From: Nitrospiria bacterium
Lineage (GTDB): Bacteria > Nitrospirota > Nitrospiria > JACQBZ01
Reading direction: 5' to 3'
Assembly (NCBI GenBank): GCA_919901335.1
Contig: CAKKOZ010000113.1
Span: forward strand, 1 to 7,213
DNA: 7,213 nt
Shown in pieces: positions 1 to 6,459 of this stretch. The translations under genes were made by a program, and so were the position numbers. Below the pieces are notes generated by a model. It did not search any database. It was not told where the DNA came from and worked only from the letters and a program-made list of their open reading frames with translations. Position 1 is the first letter of the stretch. The number at the start of each line of letters is the position of its first letter.

Positions 1-1366
1 TCTCGATCCCGTAATCCTTGATCTTCGTCAGCAGCGTCTTGTAGCTGACCTTCAGGATCTCGGCCGCCTTGGTCTTGTTGCCGCCGGTTTCTTTCAAAAC
101 CTTCCGGATCATGCGCGACTCGGCAAACTGGGCGGCGGCGCTGCCGACCTCATGAAGCGTCCCTTCCATCGGCAGGCTCCCGGGCCCGGCCTCGACAGAC
201 GGCTTGGCGCGCAACCCAAGATGTTCCGGCAAAATGACCCGGCCGTCGGTTAAAATCACGGCCCGTTCGATGCAGTTCTGAAGCTCGCGGACATTGCCAG
301 TCCAGGGATGCCTGACCAGCAGCTCCATCGAGGCCGGAGCCACGGTCTTGAGTTCCTTCTTCAACTCCTGGCAATAATAATTCATAAAATGCTCCACCAG
401 CATCGGGATGTCATCCGCGCGCTCCCGCAACGGGGGAATCGTGACGGGGAACACGGCCAGCCGGTAATAAAGATCTTCGCGGAACAGCTTCTGTTCGATC
501 GCGGCCTGGAGGTCTTTGTTCGTCGCCGCAATGACGCGGACATCCACCTTGATCTTGACCGTGCCGCCCACGCGCATAAACTCCTCGCCATCGAGGACCC
601 GAAGGAGTTTCGCCTGGAGGGCCAGATCCATATCCCCGATCTCGTCCAGAAAGATCGACCCCCCATTGGCCAGTTCGAATCGTCCCATCTTCCGGGCCAC
701 CGCGCCGGTGAAGGCCCCGCGTTCGTGTCCGAACAGTTCGCTTTCCAGCAGGTCCCGCGGAATGGCGGCGCAGTTGATCTCCACAAAGGGATTTTCCTTG
801 CGCGGGCTCAAATAATGAACGGCCCGCGCGAACAATTCCTTCCCGGTTCCGGACTCGCCCAGAAGCAGGACCGTCGTATGGCTGGCGGCCACTTTCTGGA
901 CCGTGTCCACGACCGCCATCATCTTCGGGCTCTTGCCGATGATCTTGGGCAGCTTCAGATGTTTCGCAAATTCTTCGCGCAGGATGAGGTTTTCGGTGAC
1001 GAGTCGTTGTTTCTCCAGCGCTTTGTTGATCAAATGGATCAGGTGATCCGGATCAAACGGCTTCGTGATGAAATCGTACGCGCCCTCTTTCACGGCTTTG
1101 ACGGCCGTCTCGATCGTCCCGTAGGCCGTCATTAAAATTACGGGGATCAGCGGATTGTGCTCTTTGATGGCTTCCAATACCTCCAGACCGGACTTGTGCG
1201 GGAGCTTCAGATCCGAGACGACAAGATCCAATTTGGACTCTTTGAATTTTTGAAGGCCTTCCCGGCCGTCCCGCGCCACAATCACCCGATGGCCCTCGGA
1301 CTGCAACGCCTGACTCAACATCTCGGCCATGCTTTCCTTATCTTCGATCACTAAAATAACGGCCAT
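1..1366 (-). CDS. NtrC-family sigma-54-dependent response regulator (3' end cut by window edge)
   Basis: This is a two-component transcription activator that, once phosphorylated, uses ATP hydrolysis to open sigma-54 promoters. I translated 455 codons from ATG 1366; the reading frame stays open to the left edge. Receiver domain, residues 1-120: acidic pocket E8/D9, phospho-acceptor D52 in SDLKLP, T80 and K102 in TKPF. AAA+ domain, about 140-375: Walker A GESGTGKE (170-177), the sigma-54 contact loop GAFTGA (217-222), Walker B IFLDE (238-242), and the arginine-containing segment FREDLYYRL (295-303). A Fis-type helix-turn-helix lies at about 416-450 (GGNKTKAAEILKVSYKTLLTKI). The last visible residues, DYGIE, are where NtrC proteins usually end, so only a few residues should be missing. 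A GGAGG Shine-Dalgarno lies at 1378-1374 inside the end of the kinase gene, and the start overlaps the kinase stop (TGATG). The partner is almost certainly the upstream kinase. The context next to pilD suggests a PilR-like role, but the target promoters are not in view. PWTGNVREL replaces the usual PWPGNVREL. Confidence 0.96.
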   Translation of the reverse strand, partial: MAVILVIEDKESMAEMLSQALQSEGHRVIVARDGREGLQKFKESKLDLVVSDLKLPHKSGLEVLEAIKEHNPLIPVILMTAYGTIETAVKAVKEGAYDFITKPFDPDHLIHLINKALEKQRLVTENLILREEFAKHLKLPKIIGKSPKMMAVVDTVQKVAASHTTVLLLGESGTGKELFARAVHYLSPRKENPFVEINCAAIPRDLLESELFGHERGAFTGAVARKMGRFELANGGSIFLDEIGDMDLALQAKLLRVLDGEEFMRVGGTVKIKVDVRVIAATNKDLQAAIEQKLFREDLYYRLAVFPVTIPPLRERADDIPMLVEHFMNYYCQELKKELKTVAPASMELLVRHPWTGNVRELQNCIERAVILTDGRVILPEHLGLRAKPSVEAGPGSLPMEGTLHEVGSAAAQFAESRMIRKVLKETGGNKTKAAEILKVSYKTLLTKIKDYGIE

Positions 1367-2877
1367 CAGGCTGCCTCCGTCAATGGAAGGAAGATTCGGA
1401 ACGTCGTTCCCCGACCTTCCTGACTGTCCACTTCAACCCGGCCCCCGTGCGACAGCACGATTTTATGAACCAGGGCCAGACCCATGCCGGTTCCTTTTTC
1501 CTTGGTGGTAAAGAACGGCAGGAAGATCTTGTCGAGTTTATCCCTGGGAATCCCGGCGCCCGTGTCCCGGATCTCAAGCAACAATTCTCCTGGGTGTCCT
1601 CCGGCGCCCGTTCCGACCCCGGCTGCGATGATGCCGGGACAGGTGGAATCGTCCCGGCCCGGAAGGGTCGCCTGGATCTGCAGAGTCCCTCCCTGTGACA
1701 TGGCGTCCATCGCGTTCTGAAGCAGGTTGCCGATCGCCTGACGCATCAGCACCTCATCCATTCGGATGTCCGGCAGATCCGATGGAATCGAGATTTCCAG
1801 TCGGGGTTTGACCCCGGCCGCCGGGGCGGTCCACGGGTCCAGAAGACGGCGGATGAGCGGCTCGAGAGCGACCGGCTGGAGGCGCAGCTCGCCCTGTCGG
1901 CCGAAACTCAACAACTGCTCGATCAACTCATTCATCTCCGACAGCTCCCGCATGATGGACGCGATCATCTCCTGACCCGTATCGAGACCGGCGGCGGACG
2001 GCGGAAGTTTCTTTGACAGCAGCTTGGCAAACCCCATCACGCTCCCCATATAATTTCGAAACTCGTGCGCGATCCCGGCCGACATTTCTCCCAGGGCGGT
2101 CAGGCGGCGCTTGAGTTCCACCTGCTCTTGAAGACTCTTGATCTCGGTCAGGTCCGTGAAGACGAAGGTCGTCCCGATCAGGGCCTGCTGACGGTCCCGA
2201 AGCAGCGACGTGCTTCCGCCGACCCATATCCGTTGCGGATCCACTCCCGGCCGCGATGATACCGGGCCGGACCGGCCGTGACCCGGGCGGGTCAGCTCCA
2301 TCTCCTGGCGTGTGATCGTCACCTGACGGGTGAGCGCCTGGTCGAGCAGAGGGACGATGCTGCTCTGCGCGCCGAACACCGCCTCGCAGGTTTTTCCGAT
2401 TACGTCCGCAGGCGACAGCCCTAAAATTCGCTCGGCGGCGTGATTGAAGGTGGTGATGACGTGTTCGGAGTTAAAGGTGATTACACCACTGGTCACACTC
2501 TGCAGAATGTTTTCATTGTAACTCTCGATATCCGCCGCCCGCTCTTCCGCCCGGGTTCTCAACTGTTCCAGGTCCAGCTCCTTCTCCTTGAGTCGACGGA
2601 CCAGACCGTGAAAGGTGGCGATCACCGCAGCCGTCTCACCCGCGGAACCTTCGGTCTTGGCGCCGGGCCGATGCCGCCCGATCACGATGCGGATGAAATA
2701 GAAGCCCAGCACAACGATCATGACCGCCCCGGCCACCTTCAACAACAAGGCGGTGGCCGCCGCTAATTGGAAGAGCGGGAGCAATTCCGCGGCCCCTCGA
2801 TCGTTTGGATCCACGGCGGAAGGCCCCTGCCTGCCGGACAGGGCGGGCTCAGCAACCGGCGTCCGAACCAGACCCAT
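1366..2877 (-). CDS. PAS-domain sensor histidine kinase, single membrane segment
   Basis: This 503-residue kinase should autophosphorylate and pass phosphate to the NtrC-type regulator directly downstream. One hydrophobic segment at about 38-66 anchors it; there is no periplasmic sensor domain. A linker or coiled region (about 85-120) leads to a PAS domain (about 120-245). The HisKA helix carries H271 in HEFRN, with E272 and N275 as the expected kinase/phosphatase residues; Y276 takes the place of the common proline. The ATP-binding domain shows the N box NLLQNAMDA (384-392), G1 box DTGAGI (438-443), phenylalanine segment FLPFFTTKEKG (452-462) and G2 box GTGMGL (462-467). The start at 2877 is chosen because it overlaps the pilD stop (TAATG). 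The frame stays open to an ATG at 3072, but that would run 196 bases into pilD. No clear ribosome site precedes 2877, so coupling to pilD translation is likely. PilS kinases usually have six membrane segments, so calling this PilS is unsafe. Extra Gly/Pro/Arg-rich loops occur at 198-215 and 405-430, both on repeated DNA. Confidence 0.95.
   Translation of the reverse strand: MGLVRTPVAEPALSGRQGPSAVDPNDRGAAELLPLFQLAAATALLLKVAGAVMIVVLGFYFIRIVIGRHRPGAKTEGSAGETAAVIATFHGLVRRLKEKELDLEQLRTRAEERAADIESYNENILQSVTSGVITFNSEHVITTFNHAAERILGLSPADVIGKTCEAVFGAQSSIVPLLDQALTRQVTITRQEMELTRPGHGRSGPVSSRPGVDPQRIWVGGSTSLLRDRQQALIGTTFVFTDLTEIKSLQEQVELKRRLTALGEMSAGIAHEFRNYMGSVMGFAKLLSKKLPPSAAGLDTGQEMIASIMRELSEMNELIEQLLSFGRQGELRLQPVALEPLIRRLLDPWTAPAAGVKPRLEISIPSDLPDIRMDEVLMRQAIGNLLQNAMDAMSQGGTLQIQATLPGRDDSTCPGIIAAGVGTGAGGHPGELLLEIRDTGAGIPRDKLDKIFLPFFTTKEKGTGMGLALVHKIVLSHGGRVEVDSQEGRGTTFRIFLPLTEAA
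1618..1638. repeat. Hairpin-forming 21-bp repeat, copy 1 (in kinase ATP-binding domain)
   Basis: CCCGGC and GCCGGG arms (6 bp) flank the nine-base centre TGCGATGAT. It matches copy 2 at 19 of 21 positions. In the kinase it encodes PGIIAAG inside the extra Gly-rich loop of residues 405-430, in a codon phase different from that of copy 2. Confidence 0.6.
2246..2266. repeat. Hairpin-forming 21-bp repeat, copy 2 (in kinase PAS domain)
   Basis: CCCGG and CCGGG arms (5 bp) flank a centre that contains the same GCGATGAT core as copy 1, in the same orientation. The two differences are C/T and A/G. It encodes PVSSRPG within the extra loop of residues 198-215, between two predicted PAS strands. Confidence 0.6.
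2825..2843. repeat. Small hairpin in the kinase N-terminal linker
   Basis: CCCTG (2825-2829) and CAGGG (2839-2843) flank a nine-base loop CCTGCCGGA. The arm and loop sizes resemble the two repeats further into the gene, but the sequence differs. It encodes residues about 12-18 (LSGRQGP), a stretch with no domain. Confidence 0.35.
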
Positions 2878-3644
2878 TACAATGCACCGAGGCGTTGATA
2901 CCAATTCCAGATCGCCGGACCCGCAAACACGCAAACCACAGCTCCCAGGCTTAGGAACGGACCAAACGGAACGGCATATTTCCTGGATTTGCCCTTGAAG
3001 GCCATCAGAAACAGCCCGACGACGGAACCGGCCAGCGCCCCGATGAAAATGGTCAACAACACCTGTTTCCATCCGAGGAAGGCGCCGATCATTGCGATCA
3101 GCTTGATATCCCCGCCGCCCATCCCGCCCCGGCTCGCCGCGGCCACCCCGTAGAACAGCGCGCCGCCGAGCAGCAAACCGACCAGGGCGTTCAAAAAACC
3201 GAGGGGCAGGATGACCGAGGAAGCCGCCAACCCGAGGACCATGCCGGGATAGGTAATCACATCCGGGATAATCTGGTGATCCAGATCAATCAACGTAATC
3301 ACCAGCAGCGAGGAGTAGAGAAGCGCATAGACGGCCGTCGGCAGGCCGATGCCGAATTGCCAGATGAGCAGGACGTAGCCGACCCCGTTTGCAAGTTCCA
3401 CCAGCGGATACCGCCACGAAATCGGCTGCCCGCAGTCCCGGCACCGGCCGCGCAGGACCAGGAAACTGATCACGGGAATGTTGTCCCGCCAACGAACCGG
3501 GTGACGGCAGGCCGGGCATCGGGAAGACGGCGCCATCAGGGATTCGTTGATCGGAAGGCGATGGATGCAGACATTCAGGAAACTGCCGATGATTAATCCA
3601 AAGATTAGAGCGGCCGAAAGGCTGTAGGAAAAGCTGAACGCCAT
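2877..3644 (-). CDS. pilD: Type IV prepilin peptidase / N-methyltransferase (A24 family)
   Basis: This membrane enzyme cleaves the leader peptide of type IV pilins and pseudopilins at the cytoplasmic face and methylates the new N-terminus, serving pilus or type II secretion assembly. The 255-residue product begins with a membrane helix followed by GSFLNVCIHRLP (20-31), the family's N-terminal signature. A zinc-type tetracysteine site follows: C43/C46 and C68/C71. The two catalytic aspartates are D120 in LIDLDHQIIPD and D179 in the GGGD version of the GxGD motif. Several further hydrophobic segments run to the C-terminus. The length is normal for the family. I chose ATG 3644 because GAAGGGA lies 5 bases upstream, a sigma-70 promoter lies at 3707-3679, and the MAFSFSYSLS start matches the family; the upstream ATGs (3800, 3704, 3695) have no homologous residues and precede the predicted transcript start. 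It is the first gene of an operon with the kinase and regulator, overlapping the kinase by one base. No pilin or other pilus gene is in view. Confidence 0.96.
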   Translation of the reverse strand: MAFSFSYSLSAALIFGLIIGSFLNVCIHRLPINESLMAPSSRCPACRHPVRWRDNIPVISFLVLRGRCRDCGQPISWRYPLVELANGVGYVLLIWQFGIGLPTAVYALLYSSLLVITLIDLDHQIIPDVITYPGMVLGLAASSVILPLGFLNALVGLLLGGALFYGVAAASRGGMGGGDIKLIAMIGAFLGWKQVLLTIFIGALAGSVVGLFLMAFKGKSRKYAVPFGPFLSLGAVVCVFAGPAIWNWYQRLGAL

Positions 3645-3649
3645 GAGGA

Positions 3650-3656
3650 TCCCTTC
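3650..3656 (-). promoter_or_regulatory. Ribosome binding site of pilD
   Basis: GAAGGGA reads on the minus strand five bases before ATG 3644 (seven if only GAAGG pairs). It decides the start codon, since the upstream in-frame ATGs at 3695, 3704 and 3800 have no comparable site. Confidence 0.8.
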
Positions 3657-3678
3657 AATGGACGGCGGAAAACGGCTC

Positions 3679-3707
3679 ACTATAGCATAGATCATCGAGG
3701 CCATCAA
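3679..3707 (-). promoter_or_regulatory. Sigma-70 promoter for the pilD-kinase-regulator operon
   Basis: On the minus strand, TTGATG (3707-3702) and TATAGT (3684-3679) are separated by 17 bases, the optimal spacing. A TG one base before the -10 makes it an extended -10 promoter. The predicted transcript start near 3672 gives a leader of about 28 bases ending in the pilD ribosome site. This is a housekeeping promoter: I saw no sigma-54 GG/GC site in this intergenic region, so the operon does not appear to be self-activated through sigma-54 here. Seen by eye, not tested. Confidence 0.72.
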
Positions 3708-3740
3708 GCCGGGCCGTGAGTCCTTTGCGAGGATGCGCGC

Positions 3741-3770
3741 TTGACAGTCTTTTTCATAACACGTTATAAT
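3741..3770 (+). promoter_or_regulatory. Consensus sigma-70 promoter for the gpsA operon
   Basis: TTGACA (3741-3746) and TATAAT (3765-3770) match the sigma-70 consensus at all twelve positions, with an 18-base spacer. The predicted transcript start is about 3777, leaving a leader of about 40 bases before the gpsA ATG. A promoter this close to consensus in GC-rich DNA suggests strong constitutive transcription unless it is repressed. Confidence 0.85.
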
Positions 3771-3780
3771 CCAAACGTTT
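3756..3780. promoter_or_regulatory. Inverted repeats overlapping the gpsA promoter (possible operator)
   Basis: ATAAC-AC-GTTAT (3756-3767) is an inverted repeat with a two-base centre that overlaps the -10 hexamer. The perfect 8-base palindrome AAACGTTT (3773-3780) covers the predicted start point. Both positions suit a repressor. Both are short and AT-rich, so they may simply be promoter composition. Confidence 0.3.
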
Positions 3781-3802
3781 CTTAGACGAGTCAACCTCAC
3801 TC

Positions 3803-3807
3803 AAAGG
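3803..3807 (+). promoter_or_regulatory. Ribosome binding site of gpsA
   Basis: AAAGG lies nine bases before ATG 3817, in the short leader made by the consensus promoter. Confidence 0.6.
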
Positions 3808-3816
3808 CCATCCATC

Positions 3817-4824
3817 ATGTCCACAAAGATCGCGGTGATCGGCGGCGGAAGCTGGGGCACCAGCCTGGCCTTCCTCATGGCCGACCAGGGTTTCAATGTA
3901 GCGATCTGGGTCTACGAAAAAGAAATCGTCGCGGCGATCAATGAACAGCACGAAAACATTCTGTTCCTGCCGGGCGTCGCGCTCTCTCCAAAAATCCGGG
4001 CGACCCCTGCCCTGGAAGAATCCATCCAGGGAGCCGATGCGGTGTTGTTCGTCGTCCCGTCGCATGTGGCCCGAACGGTCCTGATGAAACTGGGTCCGAT
4101 TCTTCCCAAGACGGCGCCGATCATCAGCGCAACCAAAGGAATTGAGAATGACACGCTCCTGTTGATGTCACAGGTGATGGAGGAAGTCCTCCCCCCGGCG
4201 TCCCGTCCCAACATCGCCGTCCTTTCGGGCCCCAGCTTCGCCAGGGAGGTCTGCCAGCGCCACCCGACCGCCGTCTCACTCGCGGCGAAGAACCACGACC
4301 TGGCCGTACGGCTGCAGCCTCTGTTCAGCACGCCCTATTTCAAGGCCTTCACGACGACGGATATCATCGGGGTTCAACTCGGCGGCGCGTTAAAAAATGT
4401 GATTGCGCTGGCCGCCGGCGGGGCGGACGGCCTCGGGTTCGGCCACAACACCCGGGCCGCGCTCATCTCCCGCGGGCTGGCCGAGATCATCCGGCTGGGA
4501 CAGGCGCTGGGCGCCGATCCAAAAACCTTTTCCGGACTGTCCGGTCTGGGCGATCTGATCCTGACTTCCACGGGAGCGCTGAGCCGAAACCGAACGGTGG
4601 GTTATCAAATCGGTCTCGGCGTGAAGCTCGCCGACATACTCAAAGAGATGAAGATGGTGGCCGAAGGCGTTCAGACCACCCGGGCCGCCTATCACCTGGC
4701 CAGGAAACACGGCGTCCGCATGCCCATTGTCCAGGAGATCTATTCCGTCCTGTTCGAGGACAAAGATCCGCACCAGGCCGTCACGGATCTGATGGAGAGC
4801 GCCGCGGGGGATGAAGTCAGGTAG
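3817..4824 (+). CDS. gpsA: NAD(P)-dependent glycerol-3-phosphate dehydrogenase
   Basis: This soluble enzyme reduces dihydroxyacetone phosphate to sn-glycerol-3-phosphate, the backbone precursor of bacterial phospholipids. The 335 residues are the usual length. The N-terminal Rossmann domain begins with the nucleotide loop IGGGSWGT (8-15), a GGGSWG form of the common GAGSWG. Other family signatures are VPSH (80-83), SATKGIE (104-110) with K107, LSGPSFAREV (136-145), and the catalytic lysine K193 in GALKNV. The C-terminal helical domain has NTRAALISRGLAEI (211-224), SGLGDL (242-247) with D246, SRNR (256-259) and AEGVQTT (282-288). All expected active-site residues are present. It is the first gene of the right-hand operon, read from a consensus promoter, and the next gene starts 18 bases after its stop. 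Its product and the phosphate transporter that follows both touch phosphate metabolism, but a functional link is inference only. Confidence 0.98.
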   Translation: MSTKIAVIGGGSWGTSLAFLMADQGFNVAIWVYEKEIVAAINEQHENILFLPGVALSPKIRATPALEESIQGADAVLFVVPSHVARTVLMKLGPILPKTAPIISATKGIENDTLLLMSQVMEEVLPPASRPNIAVLSGPSFAREVCQRHPTAVSLAAKNHDLAVRLQPLFSTPYFKAFTTTDIIGVQLGGALKNVIALAAGGADGLGFGHNTRAALISRGLAEIIRLGQALGADPKTFSGLSGLGDLILTSTGALSRNRTVGYQIGLGVKLADILKEMKMVAEGVQTTRAAYHLARKHGVRMPIVQEIYSVLFEDKDPHQAVTDLMESAAGDEVR

Positions 4825-4827
4825 AAC

Positions 4828-4834
4828 GAAAGGA
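4828..4834 (+). promoter_or_regulatory. Ribosome binding site selecting a TTG start
   Basis: GAAAGGA lies eight bases before TTG 4843, the right distance, but 20 bases before the first in-frame ATG (4855). It therefore supports the TTG as the start of the phosphate transporter. Confidence 0.7.
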
Positions 4835-4842
4835 TTTTCCGG

Positions 4843-6456
4843 TTGACCACCCTGATGCTCTTCAGCCTGTTGGGCGGAGTCGCCCTTCTTCTCTACGGTC
4901 TTCAATTGGCCGGCGACGGACTGCAAGGACTTGCCGGGGCGCGGCTCCGGTCTATTTTAGCGATCTTCACTAAAAACCGCGTGATGGGATTGGCGGCCGG
5001 CGCCTTTATCACGGCCGTCATCCAGAGCAGCAGCGCGACGACGGTCATGCTGGTCGGCTTCACCGGCGCCGGACTGATGACGCTCTCCCAGACGGTCGCG
5101 CTCATCCTGGGCGCCGACATCGGCACGACGCTTACGGTTCAGTTGATCGCTTTTCAGATCACCGATTACGCGCTGGCCATCCTGTCGGTCGGCTTCGCCC
5201 TTTATTTCTTCGGCAAACCGCGCCGAATCAAGCTGATCGGCACGGTCCTCTTCGGCTTCGGCCTGATCTTCTTCTCCTTAAAACTTCTGTCGGACGGGAT
5301 GGCCCCGTTAAAGGACAACGAGGTGGTGCGTCAGATGTTGTTGGGCGTCCGCGATGCCCCGCTCTGGGGCATCCTGATCTCGGCCGTGCTGACGGCGCTC
5401 CTTCACAGCAGCGCCGCCACAATCGGGATCGCGATCGCCTCCGCCACGCAGGGACTTCTGCCGCTGGCATCGGCCGTTCCGATCATCCTGGGGGCCAACG
5501 TCGGGACCTGCGCCACGGCCTGGGTGGCCAGTCTGGGGAGCACCGCCGAGGCCAAGCGCGTGGCCCTGGCCCATATTCTGTTTAAGCTGATGGGCGTCAT
5601 GCTGCTTCTGCCGTTTCTCCAACCCTTTGTTGGTTACGTCGGCCAGACCTCTGAAAACATCGTGCGGCAGATCGCAAACGCTCATACGTTCTTCAATTTT
5701 GGGATCGCGCTTCTTTTCCTTCCGTTTACCGGCCCGCTCGCACGGCTGGTCACCTCACTGATCCCCGAACGGCCGGCGGTCGAAGAAAGTTCAAGGCCGA
5801 AATACCTGGACCTGATGGTTCTGGATACCCCGGCGCTGGCCCTGGGTCAGGCCACACGGGAGGCCCTCCGGATGTCGGACATCGTTCGAGACATGTACCG
5901 GGACACGATCCGGGTCTTCACGGAGAACAACCAGGAGGTCCAGGAACAGATCGAACGGAAAGATGACTGGGTGGATACACTCAATCGCGAGATCAAACTC
6001 TACATCACAAAGCTCTCGGCCAAATCGCTGACGGAGGAGCAGTCGGAACGCGAGGTGGCTCTCTTGAGCCTGACCAGCGACCTGGAAACGATCGGCGATA
6101 TCATCGACCGGAACTTGATGGAACTGGCCAAGAAAAAAATCTATAAAGGCCTGCGGTTCTCCGATCAGGGCTTAAAGGAGATCATCCAGCTTCACGACCG
6201 TGTGGGGCAAAACTTCGAACAGGTGATCTCGGCTTTCGCGAGCCATGATCCGGATCTGGCTCAGCGGGTGATTTTGGCCAAGGACGAGATCACGCATCTG
6301 GAACGGGAGCTCCGCGCCGCGCATATCCAGCGGCTGCATGCCGGCCTTCCGGAATCGATCGAGACCAGCGCGATCCATCTGGACATCTTAACGAACCTGG
6401 TCCGGATCAATCACCATGTCACCAGCATCGCGTACCCGATTATTGAGGCAAAATAG
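4843..6456 (+). CDS. Na+/phosphate cotransporter family protein with C-terminal PhoU-like domain
   Basis: This is a predicted inner-membrane sodium-coupled phosphate carrier of the NptA/YjbB (PF02690) family, 537 residues. The membrane half, about 1-310, has the family's two inverted repeats: the first with QSSSATT (61-67) and GADIGTT (90-96), the second with LHSSAAT (187-193) and GANVGT (218-223). The second repeat carries H where the first has Q. Residues about 330-535 are helical and resemble a PhoU domain, with an acidic metal-binding type segment DLETIGDIIDRN (413-424); in this family that domain may sense or limit phosphate movement. Direction of transport cannot be read from sequence; YjbB-type members are thought to export phosphate. 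The TTG start is supported by GAAAGGA eight bases upstream; ATG 4855 would remove only four residues. It lies between gpsA and larB with very short gaps, so it is probably co-transcribed with both. Confidence 0.94.
   Translation: MTTLMLFSLLGGVALLLYGLQLAGDGLQGLAGARLRSILAIFTKNRVMGLAAGAFITAVIQSSSATTVMLVGFTGAGLMTLSQTVALILGADIGTTLTVQLIAFQITDYALAILSVGFALYFFGKPRRIKLIGTVLFGFGLIFFSLKLLSDGMAPLKDNEVVRQMLLGVRDAPLWGILISAVLTALLHSSAATIGIAIASATQGLLPLASAVPIILGANVGTCATAWVASLGSTAEAKRVALAHILFKLMGVMLLLPFLQPFVGYVGQTSENIVRQIANAHTFFNFGIALLFLPFTGPLARLVTSLIPERPAVEESSRPKYLDLMVLDTPALALGQATREALRMSDIVRDMYRDTIRVFTENNQEVQEQIERKDDWVDTLNREIKLYITKLSAKSLTEEQSEREVALLSLTSDLETIGDIIDRNLMELAKKKIYKGLRFSDQGLKEIIQLHDRVGQNFEQVISAFASHDPDLAQRVILAKDEITHLERELRAAHIQRLHAGLPESIETSAIHLDILTNLVRINHHVTSIAYPIIEAK
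6445..6448 (+). promoter_or_regulatory. Probable ribosome binding site of larB
   Basis: GAGG lies eleven bases before ATG 6460, within the last codons of the transporter gene. The spacing is on the long side, so re-initiation by ribosomes finishing the upstream gene three bases away may also contribute. Confidence 0.45.
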
Positions 6457-6459
6457 GCG

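Noticed and set aside
308..1135. A 275-codon open frame on the plus strand
   Set aside because: It is antisense to the receiver and AAA+ domains of the sigma-54 regulator, whose conserved motifs are all on the minus strand. The composition (many H, R, Q) is typical of antisense shadow in GC-rich DNA.
1812..1826. Perfect hairpin CCCCGG-CCG-CCGGGG in the kinase gene
   Set aside because: It shares the GC arms of the 21-bp repeats but lacks the GATGAT core and lies in an ordinary linker (TAPAAGVKP). It is easily explained by GC-rich composition.
2878..3072. Longer N-terminal extension of the histidine kinase starting at ATG 3072
   Set aside because: It would overlap pilD by 196 bases, and the peptide (rich in C, R and G) is an out-of-frame reading of conserved PilD sequence. 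The TAATG junction at 2877 is the natural start.
3645..3800. Upstream extension of PilD to ATG 3800
   Set aside because: The extra 52 residues are not family sequence, span both divergent promoters, and lack a ribosome site. The predicted transcript starts near 3672.
3645..3816. Sigma-54 promoter or riboswitch in the intergenic region
   Set aside because: I found no properly spaced GG/GC (-24/-12) pair, and the leaders (about 28 and 40 bases) are too short for a riboswitch. Sigma-70 elements explain both directions.
4390..4926. A 178-codon open frame on the minus strand
   Set aside because: It is antisense to the C-terminal half of gpsA and the start of the transporter, with no recognisable motif or ribosome site.
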